DNA of 64,000 nt from an uncultured Pseudomonadales bacterium (GTDB lineage Bacteria > Pseudomonadota > Gammaproteobacteria > Pseudomonadales > Pseudohongiellaceae). Positions 18,393 through 31,013 of the stretch are shown here, piece after piece (within the stretch, counting starts at the first letter, position 1; every line of letters starts with the position of its first letter). The DNA is taken from assembly GCA_947259995.1 (NCBI GenBank), contig CAMYOK010000006.1:434001-498000 (forward strand). Reading direction: 5' to 3'. The notes under the pieces are model-generated. The model made no database searches. It saw nothing but the letters and a program-made list of their open reading frames with translations, and was not told where the DNA came from. The position numbers and the translations under genes were made by a program.

Positions 18393-19772
18393 CTAGTCTT
18401 GTTGATCTTGGGTTTTGGCGCCACGCTGATCTTCAAGCTTCTCGCTCTCATCGATGTCGGCCTGTGCCAAAAGGGTTTCCGAATGCTTCTTGCTCGTGCG
18501 TGCCCCCAAGGTTTTGAGCTTTTCGACACGCCCAATGAGATTACCACGGCCTGAGACCAGTTTATTATGGGCCTTGTCATAGCTCTTGCGGGTCGCTTCG
18601 ATGCGACTATCGATCTCTTCCAAATCGCCAACAAAGGCCACGAATTTGTCATACAGAAGCCCTGCCGAATTGGCGATTTCCAAGGCATTCTGGTTTTGCT
18701 GTTCATAGCGCCAAATATTTTGAATCGTGCGCAGGGTTGCCAAGAGGGTCGACGGCCCCACTAAGATGATGTTTTTCTCAAACGCATCGGTAAACATCTC
18801 ACCATCTTCTTGTATGGCAACAGAGAATGCCGCCTCTATTGGCATAAACAACAACACGAAGTCTAGGGAGTTGATTGACATCAGGTTCTGATAGTCTTTG
18901 CCACTTAAAGATTTAATATGGGTGCGGACAGACAATACATGCTGCCTTAGGAATTCCGCCCGACGCTTGGCATCATCTTCAGAGCAATAGGCCTCATATG
19001 CTTTCAAGGACACTTTCGCGTCGATGATGATTTGTTTGTTCTCAGGCATGTGCACGATGACATCGGGCTGGGATCGCGACCCGTCCTCAGCCTTTAAGTT
19101 GACTTGCGTTTCATACTCGCGCCCTTTCACTAAGCCCGATTTCTGCAGAATCGTTTCAAGAATGACTTCGCCCCAAGTGCCTTGCGTCTTGCTCTCGCCC
19201 TTCAAGGCATTCGTGAGGTTAACGGCGTCCTCGCTAATTCGCACATTGAGCTCTTGCAAGGCGCGAATCTCGCGCGCGAGTGAGAAGCGCTCTTTAGATT
19301 CACGGTCATAGGTGTCTTCGACGCGTTTTTCGAATAAGTGTATTTTCTCGTTCAGCGGTTTTAATATCTCGGCAATGCTCTCTTTGTTGCTCGCCGTAAA
19401 GCGCTTGCTCTTGTCTTCAAGAATCTCGCTAGCGATACTTTTAAACTGCAGCGTCATTTGCTCACGCGAGTCATTGAGTAATTGCAGCTTCTCTTGATTC
19501 TGCTTTTGCTCCTGTTGCATCTGCGTTTGCAACTGCGCAATCTGTTCGCGATTACGCAGCTCGCTCTGCGCCAGCTCAGCCTTCTCGTCTGCCAATGTGC
19601 GCAGGCGAGCCAACAGAGCTTCTTGCTCGTTTTGCTTGGCATTCAGGCGTTCTTCGAGCACAGCTAATTGCCCTGAAAGATTGGGGGCACGGCGCAAATA
19701 CTGGAGAAGTGACACGATAGCTAACACCGCAGCGATGGCGGCAAATGCAAGCGTTTCTGGTGTCATTGACAT
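18393..19772 (-). CDS. rmuC: DNA recombination protein RmuC
   Basis: Protein of 459 residues with an N-terminal membrane anchor (about 5-22), a long Gln/Glu-rich coiled coil (about 40-190), and the conserved RmuC nuclease-like domain (about 195-400, with GESKTQGTWGEVILETIL and DVIVHMPENKQIIIDAKVSL). RmuC limits inversion at short inverted repeats; the Asp/Glu-Lys residues fit a restriction-endonuclease-like fold, though activity is inferred from the family. An upstream GGAG sits 8 bp from the ATG at 19772. Likely co-transcribed with miaE. Confidence 0.94.
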   Translation of the reverse strand: MSMTPETLAFAAIAAVLAIVSLLQYLRRAPNLSGQLAVLEERLNAKQNEQEALLARLRTLADEKAELAQSELRNREQIAQLQTQMQQEQKQNQEKLQLLNDSREQMTLQFKSIASEILEDKSKRFTASNKESIAEILKPLNEKIHLFEKRVEDTYDRESKERFSLAREIRALQELNVRISEDAVNLTNALKGESKTQGTWGEVILETILQKSGLVKGREYETQVNLKAEDGSRSQPDVIVHMPENKQIIIDAKVSLKAYEAYCSEDDAKRRAEFLRQHVLSVRTHIKSLSGKDYQNLMSINSLDFVLLFMPIEAAFSVAIQEDGEMFTDAFEKNIILVGPSTLLATLRTIQNIWRYEQQNQNALEIANSAGLLYDKFVAFVGDLEEIDSRIEATRKSYDKAHNKLVSGRGNLIGRVEKLKTLGARTSKKHSETLLAQADIDESEKLEDQRGAKTQDQQD

Positions 19773-19791
19773 GCGAAGAACTCCAAGTCCT

Positions 19792-19814
19792 GCCTTCTCA
19801 GAGCTTGAGAAGGC
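19792..19814 (-). terminator. Hairpin between bamC and rmuC
   Basis: A perfect 9-bp stem (GCCTTCTCA/TGAGAAGGC) with a 5-nt loop lies 12 bp after the bamC stop. No T-run follows on either strand, so it is not a textbook terminator; it may end bamC transcripts weakly or protect their 3' end. Confidence 0.45.
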
Positions 19815-19826
19815 CTAGGAATGGGT

Positions 19827-20870
19827 TTAGATAAGATTGCGGTGTAACGTGCGGATCAAAGCATCATGCAACTCAATTGTTGCGGCGCTCTGCGTGGACT
19901 CAGCCGTCACGACAACGCGATCCCCTTCATCATTGATGGTCACTGTGAACTCGACAGGAACAATCTCGTCATCATTGCCACGACCAAATAATCGGCCAAA
20001 GAAGCCTGGTCTGTCTTCGTCGATTTCTCCGGCGTAACGCACGGTGTAAACGCCTGCGTCACGATCGCTGTCAATCATTTCGACACCGGCATTTTCCAAT
20101 GATTGTGAGACCTGCGACCAAGCGCGGTCGAAGTCGATACGAATCTGCAGAATATCGCCATTGCCTGAGGGTTGCACTTTAGCTTTACTCTCGGCCTGTA
20201 TGCTGCCGGCAAGCAAGGATACCGACGAGGCACGGTAGAGGTCGGTGCGATCGGCAAGGTACAAGGAGATATCATCAAGCATCGCGTGCTCTAACTCTAG
20301 GCTCGCCGAGTCCTCAGGCCAATTAATATCCGCATCTGGATCTTCGACGTAACTTTCTGAGACTTGCCGGACATATACTTCCGAGTTGCCAGAATGTATC
20401 CCTGGCTCGATACGCACTTGGTATTTATTACGCTCGCCTTCCTCGCCTAGCCAAATAGTCTCCATTTGCCACTGGCTTGGGTCCTCTGCTGCCAAGCGGA
20501 TCTGCGCAGTTGACCAATAATCGCGCATCCGTGGCCAGACTTGACCTGGTTCGGCGCCGATGACGATCCAGCGACGATCGCCGAAACGTTGCACCACCAC
20601 CCCTTCACGAATATTCGAGTCCAATGCACGAGGCGCTGGGGCACGAAGGAAAAAAGCCCGATCCTCTGGCAGCGCTTCGGGCACAACGTACAGTGCATCG
20701 AGCGTATAGCTATCTAGCTCTGCTGGGATATCCATGGGCGGTGCCGTCGGCGCAACCAAATAATCGCCTTGGCGGTCGCGGAAATATCCGTCATCCCCAG
20801 TAAGATACGAGCAACCTGCTAGAGTGCTAAGGAGCATTGTTCCTATCGTGATTGGTTTTAAAGCCTGCAT
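19827..20870 (-). CDS. bamC: Outer-membrane protein assembly factor BamC
   Basis: Lipoprotein of the BAM complex that inserts beta-barrel proteins. The 347-residue product has a lipoprotein signal with lipobox LAGC, an unstructured DGYFRDRQGDYL segment that in E. coli contacts BamD, then two helix-grip domains (about 90-200 and 225-345). The start at 20870 (MQALKPITIG) has GAGAGG upstream; the open frame extends 30 bp further. It follows dapA, the usual dapA-bamC order in gammaproteobacteria. Confidence 0.92.
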   Translation of the reverse strand: MQALKPITIGTMLLSTLAGCSYLTGDDGYFRDRQGDYLVAPTAPPMDIPAELDSYTLDALYVVPEALPEDRAFFLRAPAPRALDSNIREGVVVQRFGDRRWIVIGAEPGQVWPRMRDYWSTAQIRLAAEDPSQWQMETIWLGEEGERNKYQVRIEPGIHSGNSEVYVRQVSESYVEDPDADINWPEDSASLELEHAMLDDISLYLADRTDLYRASSVSLLAGSIQAESKAKVQPSGNGDILQIRIDFDRAWSQVSQSLENAGVEMIDSDRDAGVYTVRYAGEIDEDRPGFFGRLFGRGNDDEIVPVEFTVTINDEGDRVVVTAESTQSAATIELHDALIRTLHRNLI

Positions 20871-20929
20871 TGAGCCTCTCATTACTAAAAATACGGTCAT
20901 TCGCTATGGCACCATTGCCAAAACAACTA

Positions 20930-21811
20930 TTACGCGATGCTAATACCTGCCGCGCGCATTGCATCAGCTACTGGGACTCTGAAAGCTGGATTCAGTTCCA
21001 CTAACGGCAGACGAATTCCCGATTGAATCAGGCCCATCTGCGTCATTGCCCACTTCACCGGCACTGGGTTGCCCTCTACAAACAAACGACTATGCAGACC
21101 GGCCAAAGGCGTATCGATTGCCTCCGCACCCACCGCATCGCCCGCTATCGCGCGTTTACACATATCGTGCATCTGTCCTGGGACAAGGTTTGCGGTCACG
21201 GAAATATTGCCTTTGCCGCCAGCCAACATCAATTGCCGAGCCGTGGCATCGTCACCGCTTAGAATACTAATGCGATTCCCGCAAAGTGTTAATAACTCTC
21301 TGCAACGATCGAGATCACCGCTGGCCTCTTTGATCCCTACGATATTGGGAATGTCTGCCAAACGGGAGACCGTTTGCGCCTGCAGATCACAGCCAGTGCG
21401 CGAGGGAACATTGTACAATATTTGAGGAATATCAACACTTTCGGCAATCTTCTTGAAGTGCTGATACAAGCCTTCTTGGCTAGGTTTATTGTAGTATGGC
21501 ACGACAATCAGACAGGCATCTGCACCGGATTCTTTAGCCGCTTCTGTAAAGAATATCGCCTCGCGTGTGGAGTTTGAGCCAGTGCCCGCCACAACAGGAA
21601 TACGCCCTGCGACCTTCTTCACGCAATGGCTAATGAGGTCACAGTGTTCTTGTGCGGTGATTGTAGGCGACTCCCCAGTCGTACCTGCCACAACGATCGC
21701 GTCAGTGCCGCTACTGATATGCCAATCAATCAATTGATCGAATGCTGGATAATCGATTTCACCATCGGGTGACATCGGCGTGACGATAGCCACGATACTG
21801 CCTTGAATCAT
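20930..21811 (-). CDS. dapA: 4-hydroxy-tetrahydrodipicolinate synthase
   Basis: First committed step of lysine/diaminopimelate synthesis: condenses pyruvate with aspartate semialdehyde. The 293-residue TIM barrel shows GTTGESPT (phosphate-like loop), the catalytic Tyr in LYNVPSRTGCDL and the Schiff-base Lys in VGIKEASGD. Length equals the family norm (about 292). The start is MIQGSIVAIVTPM at 21811, 17 codons inside the open frame. gcvR and bcp, which in Pseudomonas lie just upstream, are not here. Confidence 0.97.
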   Translation of the reverse strand: MIQGSIVAIVTPMSPDGEIDYPAFDQLIDWHISSGTDAIVVAGTTGESPTITAQEHCDLISHCVKKVAGRIPVVAGTGSNSTREAIFFTEAAKESGADACLIVVPYYNKPSQEGLYQHFKKIAESVDIPQILYNVPSRTGCDLQAQTVSRLADIPNIVGIKEASGDLDRCRELLTLCGNRISILSGDDATARQLMLAGGKGNISVTANLVPGQMHDMCKRAIAGDAVGAEAIDTPLAGLHSRLFVEGNPVPVKWAMTQMGLIQSGIRLPLVELNPAFRVPVADAMRAAGISIA

Positions 21812-21907
21812 TACGTATCCTCTAGCCTTAGAGATTGTAAACACGGGCGGCGACTGTACCACATCCCTTGCTTGCGGGACAAAATCTAGCCCCTGAAATC
21901 TGCTTGT

Positions 21908-22978
21908 CTAACCGTGTGGGGGCGGTTTGTGTGCCGTATCCGGCCATGCATTGATAATGGCCTTGATGAAAGTCGCCAATGGTATCGCGAAAAACACACC
22001 AGCAAGGCCCCAGATCCCACCAAACACTAAGACCGCGCTGACAATGGCTACTGGGTGCAGATTGACTGTTTCTGAGAAGATCACGGGAACGAGGACGTTC
22101 GCATCGAGCAGTTGAATGACGCCATAGGCCAACACAACCGTGTAGAACTCTCCGCCGAAGCCCCACTGCACATAGGCCACCAACATGACTGGCAAGGTCA
22201 CGACGGCAACCCCAATAAATGGCACGATGACCGACAAGCCTACTAGCACCGACAATAGCAGAGCGTAATTCACACCCAGAACAAAGAATGTTAAGTAACT
22301 ACAAAGACCTACAACAATAACCTCAAGCACCTTTCCGCGAATATAATTGGCTAATTGCTCGTCCATTTCCTTCCATATCTGCAACATCAAAGGACGATTA
22401 TGCGGCAGTAGACTACTGATCCAACGCACCAGTAGGTGTTTATCTTTCAACATGAAAAACACCAATACCGGCACTAAAATAAGAAACACCAGCCAGTCGA
22501 AGATGCGTGGAATGCTCGATATCGAATAAGACACAACCATTTGCCCAAGCACCGCTAGGTCACCGCGAAGGGTATTGATCATGTCTTGAATTTGCTGTTC
22601 TGACACCAGGCTAGGGTAGGAGTCAGGCAAATGCAGCAACAAAGCCTGCCCCCCACTAATTAAGCGCGGCAGATCATTGATAAAGCGCCCTAGCTGCCCC
22701 CAAGCCTGCGGCAATAGAAACAGAAGTATCGCTACAAACAAACTGATGAACACGACGTAGACGATGGTCACCGCCACCATATAGGGCACTGAGTAGCGCA
22801 GCAGCATGTTCACTAAACCTTGCAAAAGGTAGGCGGTAACAACGGCGGCAAGCAATGGGGCCAAGAACGAGCCCATAGTCGCCAACACAATAAGCCCGAC
22901 AGCAAGGAGAATAGAGAAGATAATCGCTTCTTCGTCGTGAAAATACCGATCAAAGAAACTTCGCAGGAGTTGTCGCAT
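21908..22978 (-). CDS. AI-2E family transporter / PerM-like permease
   Basis: Integral membrane protein of 356 residues with about eight predicted helices: two near 17-50, one near 65-85, and a cluster at 150-340 that includes VIVPFIGVAVVTLPVMLVA and IWGLAGVFFAIPLATFIKA. These are signatures of the AI-2E transporter family (UPF0118), whose members export autoinducer-2, ions or unknown solutes. The real substrate cannot be read from sequence. It begins 6 bp after the TusA-like gene and is probably in its operon. Confidence 0.88.
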   Translation of the reverse strand: MRQLLRSFFDRYFHDEEAIIFSILLAVGLIVLATMGSFLAPLLAAVVTAYLLQGLVNMLLRYSVPYMVAVTIVYVVFISLFVAILLFLLPQAWGQLGRFINDLPRLISGGQALLLHLPDSYPSLVSEQQIQDMINTLRGDLAVLGQMVVSYSISSIPRIFDWLVFLILVPVLVFFMLKDKHLLVRWISSLLPHNRPLMLQIWKEMDEQLANYIRGKVLEVIVVGLCSYLTFFVLGVNYALLLSVLVGLSVIVPFIGVAVVTLPVMLVAYVQWGFGGEFYTVVLAYGVIQLLDANVLVPVIFSETVNLHPVAIVSAVLVFGGIWGLAGVFFAIPLATFIKAIINAWPDTAHKPPPHG

Positions 22979-22984
22979 AGATGC

Positions 22985-23221
22985 TTATGAGCCTTTTTGG
23001 ATCCAGTAATGGTAAATGGCGTTGTCTTTCTCAAACGCGAGAATTGTATGCCGGCTTTGTTGCACGAACACCTCAAAGTCTCTCTCTGACCCTGGATCGG
23101 TGGCAATCACCTTTAACACTTGCTCAGCTTGCAATGAATTCAAGGCGAGTTTGGCCTTAAGTAAAGGCAATGGGCAACTGAGTCCGCTCGCATCGAGTTC
23201 TAAATCTACATTGATTTCCAT
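22985..23221 (-). CDS. TusA/SirA-like sulfur carrier protein
   Basis: Product of 78 residues with the CPxP signature (GLSCPLPLLKAK), the Cys being the site of persulfide formation in TusA-family proteins. They hand sulfur to tRNA thiolation, molybdenum cofactor or other pathways. The position beside an AI-2E-family permease and bepA matches a TusA-like Pseudomonas gene rather than tusA itself, so I give no symbol. The start is MEINVDLELD; the open frame extends upstream without a ribosome site. Confidence 0.85.
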   Translation of the reverse strand: MEINVDLELDASGLSCPLPLLKAKLALNSLQAEQVLKVIATDPGSERDFEVFVQQSRHTILAFEKDNAIYHYWIQKGS

Positions 23222-23362
23222 AGGCAGGTATTTTAGCAAGCAAACTTGCAAAATGCCTAGCAATTGCCCAGCATCAACAATTAGCACATGGAATTATTTG
23301 TGCTAGCACCGGTCTTAGGTTTACAGTGATGAAAGCGACTTTGTTTCCTATTTAGAGATTTT

Positions 23363-24814
23363 ATGCACGCCATCAAATTGACCAAACTCGCGCTCGCGAC
23401 TGCCCTTCTCAGCAGCCAAATAGCGTTAGCACAAGTGCAACTGCCCAGCTTGGGAGACCGCATATCGGGGCTCATCTCATTAGATGATGAGTATACCCTT
23501 GGGCGTGAGTTTTTGCGCTCGGTACGCCGTAGTAGCGAGACCATCGCTGATCCGCTACTCAACGACTATGTCGTCAATATTACCCATAATCTCGCGCTGC
23601 ATAGCGAACTGAAAGACTACCGTCTCGCCTTCATTATTATCGACAGCCCTGAATTGAACGCCTTTGCGGCCCCTGGTGGCATTATCGGCGTCAATGGCGG
23701 CCTATTTCTCAATGCTCATACCGAGGGCGAGTTTCTCTCGGTCATGGCACACGAACTTGCCCACGTTAGCCAGCGCCACTTTGCCCGTAGTGTTGAAGAC
23801 GCGCAGCGCCGCAGAATCCCTGAACTGGCCACCCTATTGGCCAGCATTGTCGTCATGGGCACATCCAGCGGCGACACTGGTCAAGCTGCCGTGATGGCCG
23901 CTCAAGGCCGGGCGATAGAAAACCAGCTACGCTTCTCTCGCAACAATGAAGCAGAGGCTGACCGAGTGGGCATTCGCACATTGTACGACGCAGGCTATGA
24001 CCCAGAAGAGATGCCAGCGATGTTTGAAAGACTGGCAAGCATGAACCGCTTTGGCAGACGGCCGCCCGAATTCCTGCTCTCCCACCCTGTCACAGAGGCT
24101 CGTGTTGCGGATACCCGCGGCCGCGCTAGTCGCTATCCAGAGCGCGAGGGAACCGTCAGTCTTGAGTATCAGCTAATGCGTGCTAGGGTACAGATGCTCT
24201 ACGAGGCCGACGCCAAAGTCGCTATCGATCAGTATCAAAGAGCTCTAGCAGACGCGACGACAGACAACGATCAAGCCGCGGCCCATTACGGGCTTGCCTT
24301 GGCCTACATGAAAAACCAAGACTTCAACAAGGCGCACGCGGCCCTCGCCCCATTGTTAGAGCGCGAACCCAACCGCATCGCTTATGTCGTGACTGAAGCG
24401 GAAATTTTTACCGCGAGCAACGAGGCCGGCAATGCACAGGATTTCCTGCGCCGCCATATGACGATCAACCCCAACAACCACCCGCTCACTATGACTTATG
24501 CCAATGCCTTAATCGCGGGGCGCAACTACGAAGAAGCCGCAAAAGTACTTGAAAAACATGCAGTTATTAGGCCCGAAGATCATGACCTTTGGTACACAAT
24601 TGCAGAGACTCAGGGCTTAGTAGGGGACGTCAGTAAGGTGCACCAAGCCCGTGCGGAGTATTTTGTCTTGGTTGGAGACTTTAGAAGTGCTTCCGAGCAG
24701 CTCAGTTATGCGCTGCGCATTGAGTCAGACAAAGAGAATAATGGCCCGCTCATCGCTAAGCTACGTCAACGCTCGCGCGATGTTGAGCAATTAGAGCGCA
24801 ATTCACGCTACTAG
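23363..24814 (+). CDS. bepA: Periplasmic M48 metalloprotease/chaperone BepA
   Basis: Product of 483 residues: signal peptide (about 1-23, ending IALA), an M48 zinc protease domain with HELAH near residue 128 and the third ligand in NEAEADR, then a C-terminal TPR domain (about 290-470). BepA assists LptD assembly and degrades stalled outer-membrane proteins at the BAM complex, so it shares a pathway with bamC in this window. It is divergent from the TusA-like gene and overlaps convergent nadA by 4 bp. Confidence 0.93.
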   Translation: MHAIKLTKLALATALLSSQIALAQVQLPSLGDRISGLISLDDEYTLGREFLRSVRRSSETIADPLLNDYVVNITHNLALHSELKDYRLAFIIIDSPELNAFAAPGGIIGVNGGLFLNAHTEGEFLSVMAHELAHVSQRHFARSVEDAQRRRIPELATLLASIVVMGTSSGDTGQAAVMAAQGRAIENQLRFSRNNEAEADRVGIRTLYDAGYDPEEMPAMFERLASMNRFGRRPPEFLLSHPVTEARVADTRGRASRYPEREGTVSLEYQLMRARVQMLYEADAKVAIDQYQRALADATTDNDQAAAHYGLALAYMKNQDFNKAHAALAPLLEREPNRIAYVVTEAEIFTASNEAGNAQDFLRRHMTINPNNHPLTMTYANALIAGRNYEEAAKVLEKHAVIRPEDHDLWYTIAETQGLVGDVSKVHQARAEYFVLVGDFRSASEQLSYALRIESDKENNGPLIAKLRQRSRDVEQLERNSRY

Positions 24815-25896
24815 GCCTTGCCGGTCACCTTCAATTTATGCGACGCCGAGAAGTCCAACATACGCTGCAGTGGCCGCATTGCTTTCTCAGCTAGTTCGCG
24901 GTCGACGCTTACTTGATTAGACCCCTGTTTTAGCGACTCATAAAGGTTTTCTAGCGAGTTCATTGCCATCCACGGGCAATGGGCGCAGCTTCGACAAGTC
25001 GCATCGTTGCCGGCCGTTGGCGCGACAAGAAACTGCTTATTCGGAGCCAACTGCTGCAGTTTGTAGAAAATCCCTTTGTCGGTCGCCACAATAAATGACT
25101 CATTAGGCATATTGACCGCCGCGTTGATAATCTGTGTCGTAGAGCCTACAACGTCGGCGATCTCTAGCACCGAATCGGGTGACTCAGGGTGAGCCAATAT
25201 CGCCGCTTCTGGATGGACTGCCTGCAGATCAAGCAAGCCCTGGGCCTTGAACTCTTCATGCACAATACAGGCACCATCCCATAACAACATATCGGCACCC
25301 GTTTTTTTCTGGATATAGCCCCCTAAATGCTTATCGGGCGCCCAGATAATTTTCTTACCCTGTGCGCTTAAGTGCTCAATTACATCGACTGCGATGCTCG
25401 AGGTCACTACCCAGTCCGCGCGTGCTTTGACTGCTGCAGACGTATTGGCATACACCACGACTTCTCTGTCTGGATGCGCATCACAAAAAGCGGAAAACTC
25501 GTCAATAGGACAGGCAAGGTCGAGTGAGCAAGTGGCTTGTACGGTTGGCATCAACACCGTTTTATTAGGGCTTAGGATACTCGCAGTCTCACCCATGAAT
25601 CGCACGCCAGCCACGACGAGAGTTGACTCTTTGGCATCACGACCAAAACGCGCCATCTCAAGGGAGTCGGAAATAAAGCCGCCGCTCTCCTCCGCCAGCT
25701 CTTGAATCAAGGCATCGGTGTAATAATGCGCAACGAGTACGGCGTCTTTTTCTATTAACAAACGTTTGATACGCGCCTTATAGTCTGCGATTTTCTCCGC
25801 ATCCATTTGCGCCGGCATTTTGATCGCAGCCAAATGCTCTTTAACAAGCTTGGTATCGGCTGCAAGTGATGATACTGATTCAGGTGTTTTAGACAT
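24811..25896 (-). CDS. nadA: Quinolinate synthase A
   Basis: Condenses iminoaspartate with dihydroxyacetone phosphate to quinolinate in de novo NAD synthesis. The 361-residue product has the three 4Fe-4S Cys in [12 protein letters not shown] and [14 protein letters not shown], and the [21 protein letters not shown] start of the first domain. Length is normal for the proteobacterial type. nadK at the other end of the window acts later in the same cofactor pathway, but the genes are not linked. Confidence 0.96.
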   Translation of the reverse strand: MSKTPESVSSLAADTKLVKEHLAAIKMPAQMDAEKIADYKARIKRLLIEKDAVLVAHYYTDALIQELAEESGGFISDSLEMARFGRDAKESTLVVAGVRFMGETASILSPNKTVLMPTVQATCSLDLACPIDEFSAFCDAHPDREVVVYANTSAAVKARADWVVTSSIAVDVIEHLSAQGKKIIWAPDKHLGGYIQKKTGADMLLWDGACIVHEEFKAQGLLDLQAVHPEAAILAHPESPDSVLEIADVVGSTTQIINAAVNMPNESFIVATDKGIFYKLQQLAPNKQFLVAPTAGNDATCRSCAHCPWMAMNSLENLYESLKQGSNQVSVDRELAEKAMRPLQRMLDFSASHKLKVTGKA

Positions 25897-25998
25897 ACGC
25901 TAGTCTTAGAAAGCTCTCGCCTAGTTGTGAACAAAATAGTAAGGTCGCGATATTACACCCCTTAATTATACATTGGAAATATTCAAAGGAAGCACGCA

Positions 25999-26973
25999 AT
26001 GCCAAAAGCAATTGTCATCGAGAAAACCGGCGACGCCGATGCCATGCAACTACAGGACGTAAAAGTCGCTAAACCACGAAAAGGGCAAGTCACTGTTCGT
26101 GCTACGGCTATTGGGGTTAACTTCATCGACATCTATCAGCGCACGGGCCTTTACCCGGTCCCTACCCCTTTCACTCCGGGTGGTGAACTTTGTGGGATTG
26201 TCGAAGCCGTGGGCGCAGGCGTGAGTGATTTTAAGATTGGCGATCGCGTGGCTTGTGGCACTGCGGGCACAGGATGTTATGCCGAGAAAGTGAATCTCGA
26301 TGCCGGCTTGCTAGTCAAAGTCCCTAAAAACATCAGCGATGAGGTCGCTGCGGCCATGATGCTCAAAGGCATGACTGTGCAGTACCTTATTCGGCAGATC
26401 TATAAAGTTAAAAAAGGCGACACCATTTTAGTCCATGCCGCCGCTGGCGGTGTTGGCCTCATTCTTTGTCAGTGGGCAAAATCTTTAGGCGCCACGGTCA
26501 TTGGTACCGTCAGCTCTGCCGCCAAAGCAAAACTCGCCAAAGCCAATGGTTGTGATTATCCGATCAATTATACGCAAGTAGATTTTGTGAAACGCGTAAA
26601 AAGCATTACTAAAGGTGCCATGTTGCCAGTAGTGTTCGACTCAATTGGTAAGGACACTTTTCCCGCCTCTTTAGATTGCTTGCATAAACGCGGGCTGTTT
26701 GTGACCTATGGTAATGCATCTGGCCCCGTGCCTGCTTTCCCACCGGCCTTGCTCGCGCAAAAAGGCTCCTTGCTCATGACCCGCCCTACTCTGTTTAGTT
26801 TTGTGAGCACACCAGAGGAATTGCGAAAAGTCGCAGGTGACCTAATGAAGGTGATTAAATCTGGTGCGGTAAAAATCGATGTCTCTCACCGTTATGCGCT
26901 AAAGGATGCTGCACAAGCGCATAAAGATCTCGCCGCGCGCAAAACCACCGGCTCCATTGTGCTAATCCCCTAA
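25999..26973 (+). CDS. qor: NADPH:quinone oxidoreductase (zeta-crystallin type)
   Basis: Product of 324 residues of the zinc-independent medium-chain dehydrogenase family. It has the GroES-like N-terminal domain (NFIDIYQRTGLYPVPTPFTPGGE) and a Rossmann domain with AAAGGVGLILCQWAK. Zinc-ligand Cys residues of alcohol dehydrogenases are missing, as expected. It reduces quinones with NADPH. A 39-bp gap separates it from gdhA, so the two may share a transcript. The symbol reflects the closest family name; other quinone reductases remain possible. Confidence 0.85.
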   Translation: MPKAIVIEKTGDADAMQLQDVKVAKPRKGQVTVRATAIGVNFIDIYQRTGLYPVPTPFTPGGELCGIVEAVGAGVSDFKIGDRVACGTAGTGCYAEKVNLDAGLLVKVPKNISDEVAAAMMLKGMTVQYLIRQIYKVKKGDTILVHAAAGGVGLILCQWAKSLGATVIGTVSSAAKAKLAKANGCDYPINYTQVDFVKRVKSITKGAMLPVVFDSIGKDTFPASLDCLHKRGLFVTYGNASGPVPAFPPALLAQKGSLLMTRPTLFSFVSTPEELRKVAGDLMKVIKSGAVKIDVSHRYALKDAAQAHKDLAARKTTGSIVLIP

Positions 26974-27003
26974 CGACATAGCCCTAAACGTATTTAACCG
27001 TAG

Positions 27004-29418
<2,415 letters not shown>

Positions 29419-29422
<4 letters not shown>

Positions 29423-30048
29423 GCCTTGCGTCGATCTTTGCGGCGTTTTCTACGCTGCTTCACTATTGCCTTTGGTGTGCAGTGGAAACTCAGCTCAGAC
29501 TTTCCTATACGCAGCGCTCGAGCATTTTTTGTAGCTGTCTCTTGCGTTATCTGCATTTCCACGGTGACATTGAACTCAGCAGCACTGGCGATTTTACGGC
29601 GCAACTCGTTTCTGACTTCTTCGGCATTTTTCACTGTGTAGCTTGCCGCACCATAACAAGGTCGCAAGAACTTATAGGAGAATTTTCTACAGACAACTTC
29701 ATATTCACTGCCACAAATATTGAAGAGGAAAACTCCAGCTGCCACTTCACTATTTCCAAGCAAGGCGGCGCCTGCCATAGCCTTGTAGAAATTACGATTG
29801 CCACGTTTGAATGGAAGCGTCGCGACGTATTCGTCAGAACCTAAGTGTCGAACCGAGATACCGCTTCTAAAAACCAAGGGGAACCAAATGAACGAGCACA
29901 CGCGGTGCCAAAAATTACTGCGACTACTTAGCTTAGTGATCTGCGCTTCCAAGCGCTCCCATCGCGTCATAGATGAGCCACTAGGCGAGTCACTAGATGA
30001 GGAATTTATGAGAAGAGTTTTCAATTGCACCTCAGAAAAGTTATTCAT
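29419..30048 (-). CDS. DUF4442-like (hot-dog fold) protein, putative thioesterase relative
   Basis: Product of about 209 residues. The core (about 60-190, PLVFRSGISVRHLGSDEYVATLPFK, NRNFYKAMAGAALLGNSEVAAG) resembles DUF4442/YiiD-type hot-dog proteins, which are related to acyl-CoA thioesterases; the match is from memory and no catalytic residue is clear. A strongly basic tail (RQRRKRRKDRRKA) ends the protein. The start is uncertain: GTG 30072, ATG 30048 and an ATG near 29973 are all open and none has a good ribosome site. It overlaps the downstream membrane-protein gene by 4 bp. Confidence 0.6.
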
Positions 30049-30084
30049 GCCACTAATTTCTAAAGTGCACACAGATTTACAGAC

Positions 30085-30111
30085 ACAAAAAAGCCCTCGC
30101 TAGGAGGGCTT
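30085..30111 (-). terminator. Rho-independent terminator of tRNA-Lys
   Basis: On the minus strand an 8-bp stem (AAGCCCTC/GAGGGCTT) with a 5-nt loop is followed directly by TTTTTT. It lies about 28 bp beyond the 3' end of tRNA-Lys. Confidence 0.85.
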
Positions 30112-30138
30112 ATTGCTTACTTGCCGAAGCAAGGAATT

Positions 30139-30214
30139 TGGTGGGTCGTGAGTGACTCGAACACTCGACCAATTGGTTAAAAGCCAACTGCTCTACCGAC
30201 TGAGCTAACGACCC
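30139..30214 (-). tRNA. tRNA-Lys (TTT)
   Basis: A 76-nt cloverleaf on the minus strand: acceptor GGGTCGT/ACGACCC, D arm TAGCTCAGTCGGTAGAGC, anticodon loop CTTTTAA giving TTT, T arm GTTCGAGTC, encoded CCA. It lies downstream of queC, as in Pseudomonas, and has its own promoter and terminator. Confidence 0.97.
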
Positions 30215-30229
30215 GTAAACGAGGGCGAC

Positions 30230-30257
30230 ATAGTACTATCATCAGCGAAAAAGACAA
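30230..30257 (-). promoter_or_regulatory. Likely promoter of tRNA-Lys
   Basis: On the minus strand TTGTCT (-35, 4/6) is followed by 16 bp and TACTAT (-10, 4/6), then a GC-rich GTCGCCCTCG discriminator before the tRNA. The match is modest, but the position and discriminator fit a stable-RNA promoter. Confidence 0.55.
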
Positions 30258-30293
30258 GTCTTTTATGACAAAAAAGTCATTAAAAAGCGCTTC

Positions 30294-30986
30294 TTAGCAA
30301 TAGCGTGTTGGGTCTTGCCCACCGGCCTGCGCAAAGCCCTTGGCGCGGAAGCGGCAGCTATCGCAGCGACCACAGGCACGGCCCTGCTCATCGGCTTGGT
30401 AACACGAGACGGTCAATGAGTAATCTACCCCTAGCGCAAGCCCTCTTGCGATGATCTGAGCCTTGCTCAAGGTGATTAAGGGCACTTCGATCTTCAAGCT
30501 CGCGCCCTCGATTGCAGACTTCGTCGCTAAGTTTGCCATTTTCTCGAAGGCTGCGATAAATTCTGGACGACAATCGGGGTATCCTGAGTAATCACGAGCA
30601 TTCACACCGATAAAGATTGTTTGAGCCTCTACAACCTCTGCTAGGGCCATGGCATAAGACAGAAACACGGTATTGCGCGCTGGCACATAGGTCGTTGGAA
30701 TACCACTGGACTCCTCTTCTGGGACAGCCATAGTAGTATCCGTTAAAGAAGACCCCCCCAACGCCCCTATCCCTAGCGGAATAACAGAATGCTGTTCTAC
30801 TGCAAATGCACTGGCGACTGCCTTGGCCGCCTGCAGCTCACTTGCCGATCGTTGGCCGTAATCGAAGCTTAACGCATAGACCTTATACCCTTCGGCCTTT
30901 GCTATGGCCAAACACGTTGTAGAGTCTAAGCCCCCAGAAAGCAGCACAACGGCATTTTTCGGCGATGTGTCTTGGCTTGCACTCAA
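30294..30986 (-). CDS. queC: 7-cyano-7-deazaguanine (preQ0) synthase
   Basis: ATP-dependent conversion of 7-carboxy-7-deazaguanine to preQ0, the last step before QueF in queuosine synthesis. The 230-residue product has the PP-loop [15 protein letters not shown] and a C-terminal four-Cys zinc site (SCYQ then [17 protein letters not shown]). Length is normal. The gene follows queE by 27 bp in the same direction. Confidence 0.96.
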   Translation of the reverse strand: MSASQDTSPKNAVVLLSGGLDSTTCLAIAKAEGYKVYALSFDYGQRSASELQAAKAVASAFAVEQHSVIPLGIGALGGSSLTDTTMAVPEEESSGIPTTYVPARNTVFLSYAMALAEVVEAQTIFIGVNARDYSGYPDCRPEFIAAFEKMANLATKSAIEGASLKIEVPLITLSKAQIIARGLALGVDYSLTVSCYQADEQGRACGRCDSCRFRAKGFAQAGGQDPTRYC

Positions 30987-31013
30987 AGCACGCTCCTTCG
31001 AATTGAATTCATG